DNA of 64,000 bases from a virus. The stretch covers positions 1-64,000 of the IMG/VR virus record IMGVR_UViG_3300012964_000010. One strand, written 5' to 3'. The number at the start of each line of letters is the position of its first letter. Position 1 is the stretch's first letter. The position numbers and the translations under genes are program-made. Below the pieces are notes generated by a model. The model was given only the letters and a program-made list of their open reading frames with translations, did not search any database and was not told the DNA's origin. Of the stretch, positions 14,119 through 21,479 are shown piece by piece.

Positions 14119-15165
14119 TCAACCTCCCACTGCCCAGGTAATAATGTCATAGTGATCATCAAAACATTCATCTGGCCGGATGCTTGCAATCTGACGCCAC
14201 ATCTGACGCCACGGTACATCCTCGGCATCGTCCATACCCTTAACCTTATCTAAAGGCCCATCAGGGAGCACAATCTTGAAAGCATGTGTAATAGTGCGGC
14301 CGCGTGCACTGCGGTCAATCGCATCAAACACACGAGAATCCATGATGCTACCGATTAAGACTGGCACCGGAACCTTAAGGCCAGTTTCTTCACGAAGTTC
14401 GCGAATTGCCGCATCTTGCACGCTCTTATCGGTATTAGCATTTACAAATCCACCGGGCAGCGCCCACAGGCCCTTACCGGGTTCGGAGCGACGCTTAACC
14501 ATCAATACATGACCCGATTTAATTACCACGGAATCAGCAGTGCTGAAGATAGGTGGATAAGCCATACCTTCGAACTGTTTCTTGTACTTTGCAATAAATT
14601 CGCGTTCACGAATAATCTGTGCATATTCGGGAGTTTTCTGAAACATTTCCAGAAAGGTTAAAGTCTGGTGCGGGATTACAGTTTGGATAAACTTAAAGTT
14701 CATCCTATCACGGAAGTACAGATCACGAATATCACTTGCGTTAAGCTGTTCCAGGAGTTCTACTTCTTCGTGTTCCCATTGTGGGAACATGCGGAGATAG
14801 AAGCTCGATGCATCCTTACTATGGCCAATAATACCAATCTTGTCATCGGTATTACTGTATTTTGCCACAATGGATTGCACACGCGCTGCCCAGGCCTGGT
14901 CATTGTAAAGACTGTCTCGAACAGGTTCGATGTGCACTTCATTCAGTGACATGTTATTAGTTACGGTCGATCGCAGAAGCGAAGTGCGCTCTGCGACAGT
15001 GAACGGATTCTTGAAGGTGCGGGGCGTATCTGCGCTGCCCAGGATGATGACCAGTTTCTTGGCCATTGCGCCAGCACGATGAATAATCTCCGCGTGGGCA
15101 TTGTGTAGGGGTTGGAAACGACCGATGTAGACCATCAGGTCATATTTCTTTTTATATTGTTCCAT
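14119..15165 (-). CDS. nadM: Bifunctional NMN adenylyltransferase / Nudix hydrolase
   Basis: 348 residues in two domains. Residues 1-180 are an NMN adenylyltransferase: VYIGRFQPLHNAHAEI holds the nucleotidyltransferase HxxH, and GHSKDASSFYLRMFPQW is typical of NadM. Residues 200-340 carry a Nudix domain with RELREETGL; the first Glu of the Nudix box is not at its normal place and the spacing is two residues longer. NMN from NadV would be adenylated to NAD+, while the Nudix part may hydrolyse ADP-ribose. Like nadV it is more G+C-rich than its neighbours. It has a late-type box and a hairpin in its leader, and AAGGAG before ATG. Confidence 0.93.
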   Translation of the reverse strand: MEQYKKKYDLMVYIGRFQPLHNAHAEIIHRAGAMAKKLVIILGSADTPRTFKNPFTVAERTSLLRSTVTNNMSLNEVHIEPVRDSLYNDQAWAARVQSIVAKYSNTDDKIGIIGHSKDASSFYLRMFPQWEHEEVELLEQLNASDIRDLYFRDRMNFKFIQTVIPHQTLTFLEMFQKTPEYAQIIREREFIAKYKKQFEGMAYPPIFSTADSVVIKSGHVLMVKRRSEPGKGLWALPGGFVNANTDKSVQDAAIRELREETGLKVPVPVLIGSIMDSRVFDAIDRSARGRTITHAFKIVLPDGPLDKVKGMDDAEDVPWRQMWRQIASIRPDECFDDHYDIITWAVGG

Positions 15166-15194
15166 TCTAAACTCCTTAGAATTGTTGATATGCG

Positions 15195-15211
15195 GTAGAG
15201 TCTATCTCTAC
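15195..15211 (-). other. Leader hairpin before nadM
   Basis: GTAGAG/CTCTAC with a 5-nt loop lies between the promoter box and the nadM Shine-Dalgarno. It may stabilise the leader or be a weak regulator. Confidence 0.4.
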
Positions 15212-15215
15212 AACA

Positions 15216-15223
15216 TATTTATA
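15216..15223 (-). promoter_or_regulatory. Late promoter box before nadM
   Basis: Exact TATAAATA on minus, about 50 bp before the ATG at 15165. The gap 15166-15257 holds nothing else but the hairpin. Confidence 0.5.
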
Positions 15224-15257
15224 CTTTAACAGTATTTTATCAAAAGATCAAGAACTA

Positions 15258-15728
15258 TCAGTTGTCGAAACCGCGGCAGTATTCGTCATTACTGTCGCCG
15301 CATACTTCTTGAATATCGGCACCTGATGCAGACTTACCAACGCAAGAGTTATTGAAACGATTAACACGTTCATTGTATTGATCGGATCGATCATTAAAAA
15401 TTTTCTTATCACGCTTATATTGGCGTAGAAGAGAATTATATTCTTCGGCATCGCGTCTAAACTCTTCTCGCACACTATAATTATATTCTGGTGTTCCACC
15501 ATTGAAACTATTAATCATTGCTAATCGCGTTTCAAGGAAAGGTCGTTTGATATCTAGTGTACGACGCTCACTATCTACATCGTCACCAAAACTATCAAGT
15601 TGTTCTTTTTGACGATCGAGTGATAATGAATCAAAACGGCATGTCCGAAGTTGGTCAATTGTTAGATCCGCTGCAAAGGCACCTGTTGCAGCAATAGAAA
15701 AAAGCCCTGCGATAATAATTGTTTTCAT
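15258..15728 (-). CDS. Periplasmic protein with helical core
   Basis: 156 residues. A clear signal peptide (MKTIIIAGLFSIAATGAFA, then ADLT) is followed by a long charged helical region (residues 30-125). Cysteines lie near residue 30 and in the last 25 residues (NNSCVGK, EVCGDSNDEYC), so disulphides in the periplasm are likely. There is no lipobox. It may act at the envelope, for instance in lysis or exclusion, but no family is recognised. Confidence 0.6.
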   Translation of the reverse strand: MKTIIIAGLFSIAATGAFAADLTIDQLRTCRFDSLSLDRQKEQLDSFGDDVDSERRTLDIKRPFLETRLAMINSFNGGTPEYNYSVREEFRRDAEEYNSLLRQYKRDKKIFNDRSDQYNERVNRFNNSCVGKSASGADIQEVCGDSNDEYCRGFDN

Positions 15729-15736
15729 CTTAATCC

Positions 15737-16015
15737 TTAACCATTGCGAAGTTTTTGCATAATTCTTTTAGCTTCATCTTCTCGTTCTTTTTGAAATTGA
15801 TCCCATCGTTTTTTCACCTCAAGGCAGAAAAGGTATAGAAGATAAAGAAAGAACATGGACACAAGGCCCACAGCCCAAATTACAAATGCGTTAAATACAC
15901 CGAGTATACAAGCAGGAATAATTCCCAGGCCGGTATAGAATAGGAATAGTAAAGAAATTTTTTCATCAATACTAAGTCTATTCCACCACCATTTAACAAA
16001 TCGCAATACATCCAT
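15737..16015 (-). CDS. Small two-span membrane protein
   Basis: 92 residues. Two hydrophobic segments (about 20-43 and 45-68) followed by a highly charged tail (KKRWDQFQKEREDEAKRIM). This layout is seen in small phage inner-membrane proteins, including some holins. It sits beside a secreted protein, so an envelope function is likely. Function unproven. Confidence 0.5.
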   Translation of the reverse strand: MDVLRFVKWWWNRLSIDEKISLLFLFYTGLGIIPACILGVFNAFVIWAVGLVSMFFLYLLYLFCLEVKKRWDQFQKEREDEAKRIMQKLRNG

Positions 16016-16308
16016 TATTCACTACTCCCTTTATCAAGGTCCCCAAACAGCCTAAGAAACTCTTCCTCTTCCTCAACCGTCCATTCAATGATATCAGTAT
16101 AGTCATCATCAAGGATTGGAATCACCGAGGATGCGTCGATTTCAGCCAGTTGACCAATCATCGGATGATGAATATTGTTAGTGTTGGCCCAGGTCATGGC
16201 CATCTCTCTTGCCTTGTTAGCTGATACGGCCTCTACTATTATGTAATGTATATCAGCTGCAACCGGGCCGGACTCAATACTAACTTTCCATTTTGATAAT
16301 TTTGGCAT
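16015..16308 (-). CDS. Small acidic protein, unknown
   Basis: 97 residues, N-terminal beta-strand and helix (HYIIVEAVSANKAREMAMTWA) and an acidic end (EEEEEFLRLFGDLDKG). It overlaps the start of the membrane protein by 1 bp and the cytidylyltransferase by 29 bp. No recognised family. Confidence 0.55.
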   Translation of the reverse strand: MPKLSKWKVSIESGPVAADIHYIIVEAVSANKAREMAMTWANTNNIHHPMIGQLAEIDASSVIPILDDDYTDIIEWTVEEEEEFLRLFGDLDKGSSE

Positions 16309-16744
16309 ATTCAGCCTTGTAAACTCGATTCCTTAAACTACTTGTCGAGAATCCGTGATTTCTAGAATTAAAGACGACCTTCTCACTCATACACGGGATA
16401 TCATGTCCTGTGTATGGTTTTCCTTGCCAATCAGCTCCAATAAATCTTTTATCAAATTTGATTGAACAAAAGAGATTATACAAGTCTTGTTCGGTTTCGT
16501 AAACCACAACCTCGTCGATGTACTTGCATGCACGCACTTGGAGATATCGTTCATGTACACTTTGAATGGGCACATTCTTCTCAGCCCTATCAATATTCGG
16601 ATTAGTCTGTAACAGTACGATAAGATAATCGCACTGTCCCTTACATTCCTCGAACATCAAAAAATGTCCAGCGTGAGTCAAATCAAATGACCCAGCTGTT
16701 ACACCAATGATGCCTTTACTATTACTACTCCTGTTCTGAATCAT
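16280..16744 (-). CDS. Glycerol-3-phosphate cytidylyltransferase-like protein
   Basis: 154 residues from MIQNRSSNSKG, the start following the upstream stop. A single nucleotidyltransferase domain is evident: GVTAGSFDLTHAGH (HxGH), FIGADW, then HGFSTSSLRNRV, the ISTS-R motif of TagD/RfaE-type enzymes. It would transfer CMP (or another NMP) to a phosphorylated small molecule. Substrate unknown; sugar or polyol phosphates are typical. Phages carry these widely, possibly for envelope modification or nucleotide chemistry. Confidence 0.75.
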   Translation of the reverse strand: MIQNRSSNSKGIIGVTAGSFDLTHAGHFLMFEECKGQCDYLIVLLQTNPNIDRAEKNVPIQSVHERYLQVRACKYIDEVVVYETEQDLYNLFCSIKFDKRFIGADWQGKPYTGHDIPCMSEKVVFNSRNHGFSTSSLRNRVYKAEYAKIIKMES

Positions 16745-16746
16745 TA

Positions 16747-17073
16747 TCAGACAGGAAAAGGCCATGCGCCGGCACTAATAAGTTGTGCCTTACGTGCCGG
16801 GGTGATTCCATTAGATGGAGAAGCAAATGCTTCTTCAGCCATTTGCTTCTCCATCTTCGAACCATTCACTACTTCAGCAAGATATTTGTCCTTAACATGG
16901 GATAAGAAATACTTACCGACAGAGGATGAATTCTGCATCTCCTCAACCACAAAGGCAGGAACACCTGAATAACGATAGAAACTACCGTTATTAAATTTGA
17001 CTGTGAGATTTGTGCGGCGTGGGTTGTAAGCAAATGCTTCAATCATGCTGCTTTTTACTTTAATAATATCCAT
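16747..17073 (-). CDS. KTSC domain protein
   Basis: 108 residues. The first 65 fit the KTSC domain: VKSSMIEAFAYNPRRTNLTVKFNNGSFYRYSGVP with SSVGKYFLSHVKDKY. The domain is named for a conserved Lys-Thr-Ser-Cys set found in small and polymerase-linked proteins and is of unknown biochemical role. A short tail with PARKAQLISAGAWPFPV follows. It may bind nucleic acid; this is not shown. Confidence 0.75.
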   Translation of the reverse strand: MDIIKVKSSMIEAFAYNPRRTNLTVKFNNGSFYRYSGVPAFVVEEMQNSSSVGKYFLSHVKDKYLAEVVNGSKMEKQMAEEAFASPSNGITPARKAQLISAGAWPFPV

Positions 17074-17099
17074 ATTTTTACCTCTTTAATTAAATTTAC

Positions 17100-17882
17100 T
17101 TATTTGAAGTTGACAAATTCTACAACTTCAAATTTCTTCTTCTTATCTAACATGACTACTGCCCCAGATAAGAATCCACCTTTACCACAACCGGTATCTA
17201 AGAAAATAACCTTACCGCCATGGCTGTTTGGAACAACCATAGGTTCAGTAATCGGAATATTGTTGATAGGCTGTTTATCATGTCCCACGATAAGAGTCTT
17301 CCCATTCGGAACTTCGTTGATCCAATTGTATAAGCGAACTGGATAACCATCATCGTATTTTTCACCATTTGTTTCACCGACGATAAACCTCGATCTTTCA
17401 GTCTTACCAATATTTGGATTTTCTTCCCAGAGTGCGGGATGACTTGCTGCGTGTACCAATGCAATATCATCAAAATGGTGATATAATCCCGAGAAATATT
17501 TGTCAGAAATTAAACGAGTATACGCCTGCATAAAATCTTCATACCGTGCTTCCCCGACATCTTCTAAAGTCTGCTTAGAATCCCTGGAGAATACAACCTG
17601 GGCACCACGTGTGTAATAACGATGAAATTTATCATCGTGATTACCCAAAGTGAAACCGCCGAGTCCTTCGTAAATGATTTCATCCATTGCCCTAATAGTT
17701 TCGTAAGGTTTGCGACCACGATCAACTAAATCCCCGAGTGACATGAAGAAAAAGTTTTCGCTGACTGCATAGTCGTGAGCACGCTTGAAGGAATCGTAAT
17801 CTCCGTGTACATCTCCGAAGACTAACATTCCATCAAAATTTCCCCTAACATGATCAGCTAACTTAAACATTTCTACTTTCAC
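17100..17882 (-). CDS. Calcineurin-like metallophosphatase
   Basis: 260 residues. All phosphoesterase metal motifs are visible: FGDVHGD, SLGDLVDRG, TLGNHD, VHAASH and VGHDKQ. This set matches lambda-type Ser/Thr protein phosphatases and diadenosine tetraphosphate hydrolases. It would remove phosphate from a protein or hydrolyse a nucleotide signal. It may counter host kinase-based signalling. Its start overlaps the stop of the next gene by 4 bp. Confidence 0.85.
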   Translation of the reverse strand: MKVEMFKLADHVRGNFDGMLVFGDVHGDYDSFKRAHDYAVSENFFFMSLGDLVDRGRKPYETIRAMDEIIYEGLGGFTLGNHDDKFHRYYTRGAQVVFSRDSKQTLEDVGEARYEDFMQAYTRLISDKYFSGLYHHFDDIALVHAASHPALWEENPNIGKTERSRFIVGETNGEKYDDGYPVRLYNWINEVPNGKTLIVGHDKQPINNIPITEPMVVPNSHGGKVIFLDTGCGKGGFLSGAVVMLDKKKKFEVVEFVNFK

Positions 17883-18232
17883 GGTTTATGATACCAGCCT
17901 ATATTTTTAAAACACTCTTCGACTAAAGAGCTTACACGACCCTCATCACCAGAGCAATAATAATCCATGTAAGTCTCGTTAGTATTATAATGCTTATTTC
18001 TTATATCTGCAATGATAAAACCGGCGCCACGCCAACTGCAGGACCAGACATATTCATCTGTGCCTTGCAGTCTGCGTATAACTCGATCCTCATTGGTAAT
18101 ATCCTCGATTTTATACCAGTCCATATTACATAGAGCACTATAAAATTCTCTTGCAATTACTGCATCGCGGAGGTATGTTACGGTTACAGAATCGACGCTC
18201 ATATCCTGAGATAAACTCGGTGTTAAGTCCAT
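17879..18232 (-). CDS. Unknown protein
   Basis: 117 residues, rich in aromatics and acidic residues (MDYYCSGDEGRVSSLVEEC). No recognised family. It overlaps both neighbours by a few bases, so belongs to the same transcript as the phosphatase. Confidence 0.55.
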   Translation of the reverse strand: MDLTPSLSQDMSVDSVTVTYLRDAVIAREFYSALCNMDWYKIEDITNEDRVIRRLQGTDEYVWSCSWRGAGFIIADIRNKHYNTNETYMDYYCSGDEGRVSSLVEECFKNIGWYHKP

Positions 18233-18993
18233 AATCCATCTCGTGTCTTTATTAAACGAATAAGCATTTCGTTATCTTCTTTATGCCACTCATCCTGTTG
18301 TGCACTGGCCATATCGAGTTCAGCTTCATATTCTTTATATTCATCTGAATTATAATCATAATTAACGAAAAGGCCGACATTATCGACATCAATGGGCTGA
18401 GGGCGCACTGGCCTCAACCTTACCCTGCCCGGTCGGCCATCGACCCACCACTTGTATAGAATATGAACTTCTCTTGCGTATTCGGCCTGCGCCGGGCTTT
18501 GTTCATATGTCGGTAAAGTAGGATCGTCTAAGGTCGATGCCCATTCGAGGTATTTTATTCCCAAGTCTGGTCTACGAAATGGAAAAAATAAGTGATAGGA
18601 TGGTACATATTTAGAATACCAACTCTGTTTTTCTTCGTCAGTGTGTAACCAGCGTCTTGCTAGATCTACCTCAACATAATCTTTTAAAAGAGTGAAATTA
18701 ACGTAAAGCATAATTTCACTCTTTTCTGCATAACCGGGTTCTAATCCAGTCTTTACAACGTGATATCGATCAGTGGTACGATATCGAATCCAATCTACTA
18801 ATTTACGGTATTTCCATCTTACTGGATTAACATATCTACGTCTAAAATCGTTATGAATCCAATAGCGTATAGCCGCCTTTTCTTTAAATTCTCTGTTAAA
18901 GGAATCCCACCCTTCAGCGCTAAGTGCATATGGTGGATTAAATGCCATCCATGCACTAAATTTTTTATAGATTTCTATTGTACGTTTTAACAT
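18223..18993 (-). CDS. Conserved large unknown protein
   Basis: 256 residues from MLKRTIEIYKKFSAW. An ATG at 19029 is rejected because it lies upstream of the predicted transcript start. The protein is rich in Trp, Tyr and Arg (RRRYVNPVRWKYRKLVDWIRYRTTDRYHVVKTG). No catalytic motif is plain. Its own sigma70 promoter and a symmetric 9-bp inverted repeat around the -10 suggest regulated early expression. Confidence 0.6.
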   Translation of the reverse strand: MLKRTIEIYKKFSAWMAFNPPYALSAEGWDSFNREFKEKAAIRYWIHNDFRRRYVNPVRWKYRKLVDWIRYRTTDRYHVVKTGLEPGYAEKSEIMLYVNFTLLKDYVEVDLARRWLHTDEEKQSWYSKYVPSYHLFFPFRRPDLGIKYLEWASTLDDPTLPTYEQSPAQAEYAREVHILYKWWVDGRPGRVRLRPVRPQPIDVDNVGLFVNYDYNSDEYKEYEAELDMASAQQDEWHKEDNEMLIRLIKTRDGLWT

Positions 18994-18999
18994 CTGACA

Positions 19000-19038
19000 G
19001 GCTGATAAAAAGTATATACTACAATACAATTATCAGCC
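19000..19038. promoter_or_regulatory. Perfect 9-bp inverted repeat flanking the -10 (operator candidate)
   Basis: GGCTGATAA (19000-19008) and TTATCAGCC (19030-19038), centred on 19019, inside the -10 box at 19016-19021. Because only one arm would be transcribed, it fits a DNA-binding operator better than an RNA hairpin. Confidence 0.5.
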
Positions 19039-19044
19039 CGTCAA
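19016..19044 (-). promoter_or_regulatory. Sigma70-type promoter of the 18223-18993 gene
   Basis: TTGACG (19039-19044), 17-bp spacer, TAGTAT (19016-19021) on minus. Transcript start expected near 19009. Confidence 0.7.
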
Positions 19045-19047
19045 CAC

Positions 19048-19299
19048 TCAATGCGGTGGATTAGCCTTAGAGATAAAACTGTTGAGCTTTTCGGCTTCGG
19101 CAATCACCTCTTCGGTTGTGGTCGCAGTCTCTACATACATTGATCCGCCATTTTGGTGATGTGCAGCGCTTGCGGCCTTAGCAAAATGCTGCTCAGATAG
19201 GATTTTCTGGGCAAGTTGAAGCAATTCAAGACGAATCTCATACGGGGTTTTACTGATAGGTTTCATTGTGTTTCCTTTTGTGTTTTGATTATATGTCAT
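19048..19299 (-). CDS. Small phage protein (TPYEIRLELLQLA type)
   Basis: 83 residues, or 72 from the internal ATG (MKPISKTPYEIR), which is the likelier start by its AAAGGAA. It holds TPYEIRLELLQLAQKIL, a pattern recurrent in T4-like phages, and a conserved-looking TEEVIAEAEKLNSFIS. Function unknown. Confidence 0.6.
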   Translation of the reverse strand: MTYNQNTKGNTMKPISKTPYEIRLELLQLAQKILSEQHFAKAASAAHHQNGGSMYVETATTTEEVIAEAEKLNSFISKANPPH

Positions 19300-19598
19300 G
19301 AAATAATTGAACTTTTCTGTGGTAATGCAATACCAGTGATGTTTGTTTCATATGCGGACGACCATGCTGGTGCCGGTGTTGAATGAATTACTGGTTTTGG
19401 AATATTTACATTTGCACCCTGATCTGCCAACATCATAAATGGTGCAAACTGGAGACCCTGCTGAGTAGGTACCAAGCAACGAGGCTTCTCAATTGTATAA
19501 GATATTGCGGTTTCTTCGACTACCCTTCCGATGAATTCTTCACCACTGCCCAGTTTGAAAACTCCAATGTAAGGTGTATTTGTTTTTTGGTATAACAT
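19296..19598 (-). CDS. Small beta-rich protein, possible Sm-like fold
   Basis: 100 residues. FKLGSGEEFIGRVVEE looks like the beginning of an Sm-like barrel as in many small phage proteins, then IEKPRCLVPTQQGLQFAPFMM. The fold is a guess from pattern. It overlaps the neighbouring gene by 4 bp and lies just downstream of nrdB. Confidence 0.5.
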   Translation of the reverse strand: MLYQKTNTPYIGVFKLGSGEEFIGRVVEETAISYTIEKPRCLVPTQQGLQFAPFMMLADQGANVNIPKPVIHSTPAPAWSSAYETNITGIALPQKSSIIS

Positions 19599-19611
19599 AT
19601 TATTCTTTCAA

Positions 19612-20628
19612 TTAAAAATCATCCCAACCGTCGACTGCTTCCGATCGGCTGTATTCAGTAACCTTTGTTTCAAAGAAGTTTTCACGCTTCTCTGTATTCA
19701 GATATTCATATGGATTCTTCGTGTATCCTTTGAACGGAACACCCAACCCGAGTAGTTTGCATCGTTGGTTAGTTAGATACTTAACATAACCCTCTGTACT
19801 CTGCGCAGAGATGCCTAGGATTCTATCGCCATAGATGTCAATACCCCATTCGATCTCTTGCTCGGCTGCCCGGATGATATTATCAAGTAAAATCTTTCGA
19901 TCAGCACTATCAGAAAGGTCAAACACTTCTCGAATAATATTCGCAAACATATTAACATGAGTTACTTCATCATTCTCGATATATTTGATCATCTTTGCTA
20001 CATTGGCAACCTTATTGCGTGCTGCCAATTGATAGAAGAATTGAAATCCATTATAGAAGTAAATTGCTTCAAGTGCAAAGTCTGCTGCTAATGCATGCTT
20101 AAAGTTTTCTACACTCTTCTCGTCAACAAATTTTTGGTATTGCCCAGCAATAAACTTATTTCTCTTAAGAAGTAACGGATTGTTTCTCCAATAGTTATAA
20201 ATTTCCTCACGCTCGATACTTGGAAAAAGTTCAAGAAGAAGATATTGATAAGACTGCGAATGAATCAATTCCTGGAAGGCTTGTATTGTAAATAAGCCGT
20301 TGACTTCGGGTGCGGTGATATAATCCGCAAGATTTGGCAGATTGTTAACCTGCATACTATCAAGTGCAATTAAGAAAGATAGGGTATTCTTAAATGCATC
20401 CATTTCGTGTTTTGTAAGTTCCTTGATAGTAACTTTATCATCAACAAGTGAAATCTTCTGAGGAATCCAAAAGTTGTTTACCATAATGGTATACAATTTA
20501 GGTGCCCATTGATACTTCACACTGTTTAAGTTCATAATGCCGGTAGCGGCACCATTGATGATGCTACGGGCGTTTACTGTATCGTCTCCGAGTTCGTCAA
20601 ATATTTTCTTTTGTATTAGTTCTGTCAT
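19612..20628 (-). CDS. nrdB: Ribonucleotide reductase small subunit (class I)
   Basis: 338 residues. The di-iron ligands and radical Tyr context are kept: LDSMQ (Asp), FQELIHSQSY (Glu, His, Tyr), DFALEAIYFYNGFQFFY (Glu) and IENDEVTHVNMF (Glu, His). So it should be a radical-bearing R2 protein. The C-terminal peptide (YSRSEAVDGWDDF) would bind NrdA. It is separated from nrdA only by a homing endonuclease gene that overlaps both by 4-11 bp. Together they make dNDPs for phage replication. Confidence 0.95.
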   Translation of the reverse strand: MTELIQKKIFDELGDDTVNARSIINGAATGIMNLNSVKYQWAPKLYTIMVNNFWIPQKISLVDDKVTIKELTKHEMDAFKNTLSFLIALDSMQVNNLPNLADYITAPEVNGLFTIQAFQELIHSQSYQYLLLELFPSIEREEIYNYWRNNPLLLKRNKFIAGQYQKFVDEKSVENFKHALAADFALEAIYFYNGFQFFYQLAARNKVANVAKMIKYIENDEVTHVNMFANIIREVFDLSDSADRKILLDNIIRAAEQEIEWGIDIYGDRILGISAQSTEGYVKYLTNQRCKLLGLGVPFKGYTKNPYEYLNTEKRENFFETKVTEYSRSEAVDGWDDF

Positions 20629-21479
20629 TTTATTATTCTTTCTCTTTTATTATTGAAAATCCAAAATTCAAAGTTGTATCCGGCGGTGATGCAGCCAATC
20701 TCTTTCGCCTTATTTTTTGTAATATCTTTATTGAATGTGTATTCGCTCTTTACCTCTATTATAAGATTTTCGGATTTTATAAAAATATCAGGTATATATC
20801 TTTTCTTCTTATGTTCATAATTATACCATATTGCCGGTACATCATAATTTACAAGAATATCATTTTCCGGGTGTGTTTCTAACAATATATCTAATGCTGT
20901 ATTTTCATATCCCTGAATTTTTATTATGTTTCCAGAAGGTAATTTATATTCTTTCCATTTACCGCGCTGTTGGTCTATAAAAATTTCTATATTTTGGACG
21001 GCATATTCTACACCATATCTCTCAATCATTGTGTCTTTTGCTTTTCGATTTACATCCTTATTATGTAATGAACAAACAGTTCCGTATTTTTCTAAATTAG
21101 TGTTACCTATCTTTTCCATAATAGAAGATGACATGGCTGGATTTTCGACGCCATATTTTTCTAAATTGGTTTCTCTAACCTGTTTTCTAAATTCTTCCGA
21201 TTGTAATGGATATTCTACTCCATATCTTTCAATCATTACATTTAGTGCTTTATCCTTTATTTCTTTATTCAATAAAGGTGTAATACCACCATATTTTTCT
21301 GTACACGAATCTTCTCTTTTCTTCCTTGTCGACAATGAATTAGCAGAACATTTAGCTGAGCAAAACCTGTTATAAATTCCAATCCTTGTTGGTTTATTTA
21401 ATTTTGAATTATTATCGCATCCATCTCTTCCACACTTAGGAGCTATATCGGAATATATAAACATATAATTAGCCAGCAC
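20625..21479 (-). CDS. Homing endonuclease-like protein between nrdA and nrdB
   Basis: 284 residues. An N-terminal zinc-finger-like CGRDGC...FCSAKC is followed by four repeats carrying EKYGVExP or ERYGVEYxxQ. The C-terminal 100 residues have YIPDIFI then LIIEVKSEYTF, the D...ExK core of a PD-(D/E)xK or EDxHD nuclease. Freestanding homing nucleases with repeats and a nuclease end are typical in T4-like phages; T4 has MobE at the very same nrdA-nrdB spacer. The overlap with both nrd genes hints at insertion without disrupting either. Confidence 0.7.
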   Translation of the reverse strand: MLANYMFIYSDIAPKCGRDGCDNNSKLNKPTRIGIYNRFCSAKCSANSLSTRKKREDSCTEKYGGITPLLNKEIKDKALNVMIERYGVEYPLQSEEFRKQVRETNLEKYGVENPAMSSSIMEKIGNTNLEKYGTVCSLHNKDVNRKAKDTMIERYGVEYAVQNIEIFIDQQRGKWKEYKLPSGNIIKIQGYENTALDILLETHPENDILVNYDVPAIWYNYEHKKKRYIPDIFIKSENLIIEVKSEYTFNKDITKNKAKEIGCITAGYNFEFWIFNNKRERIIK

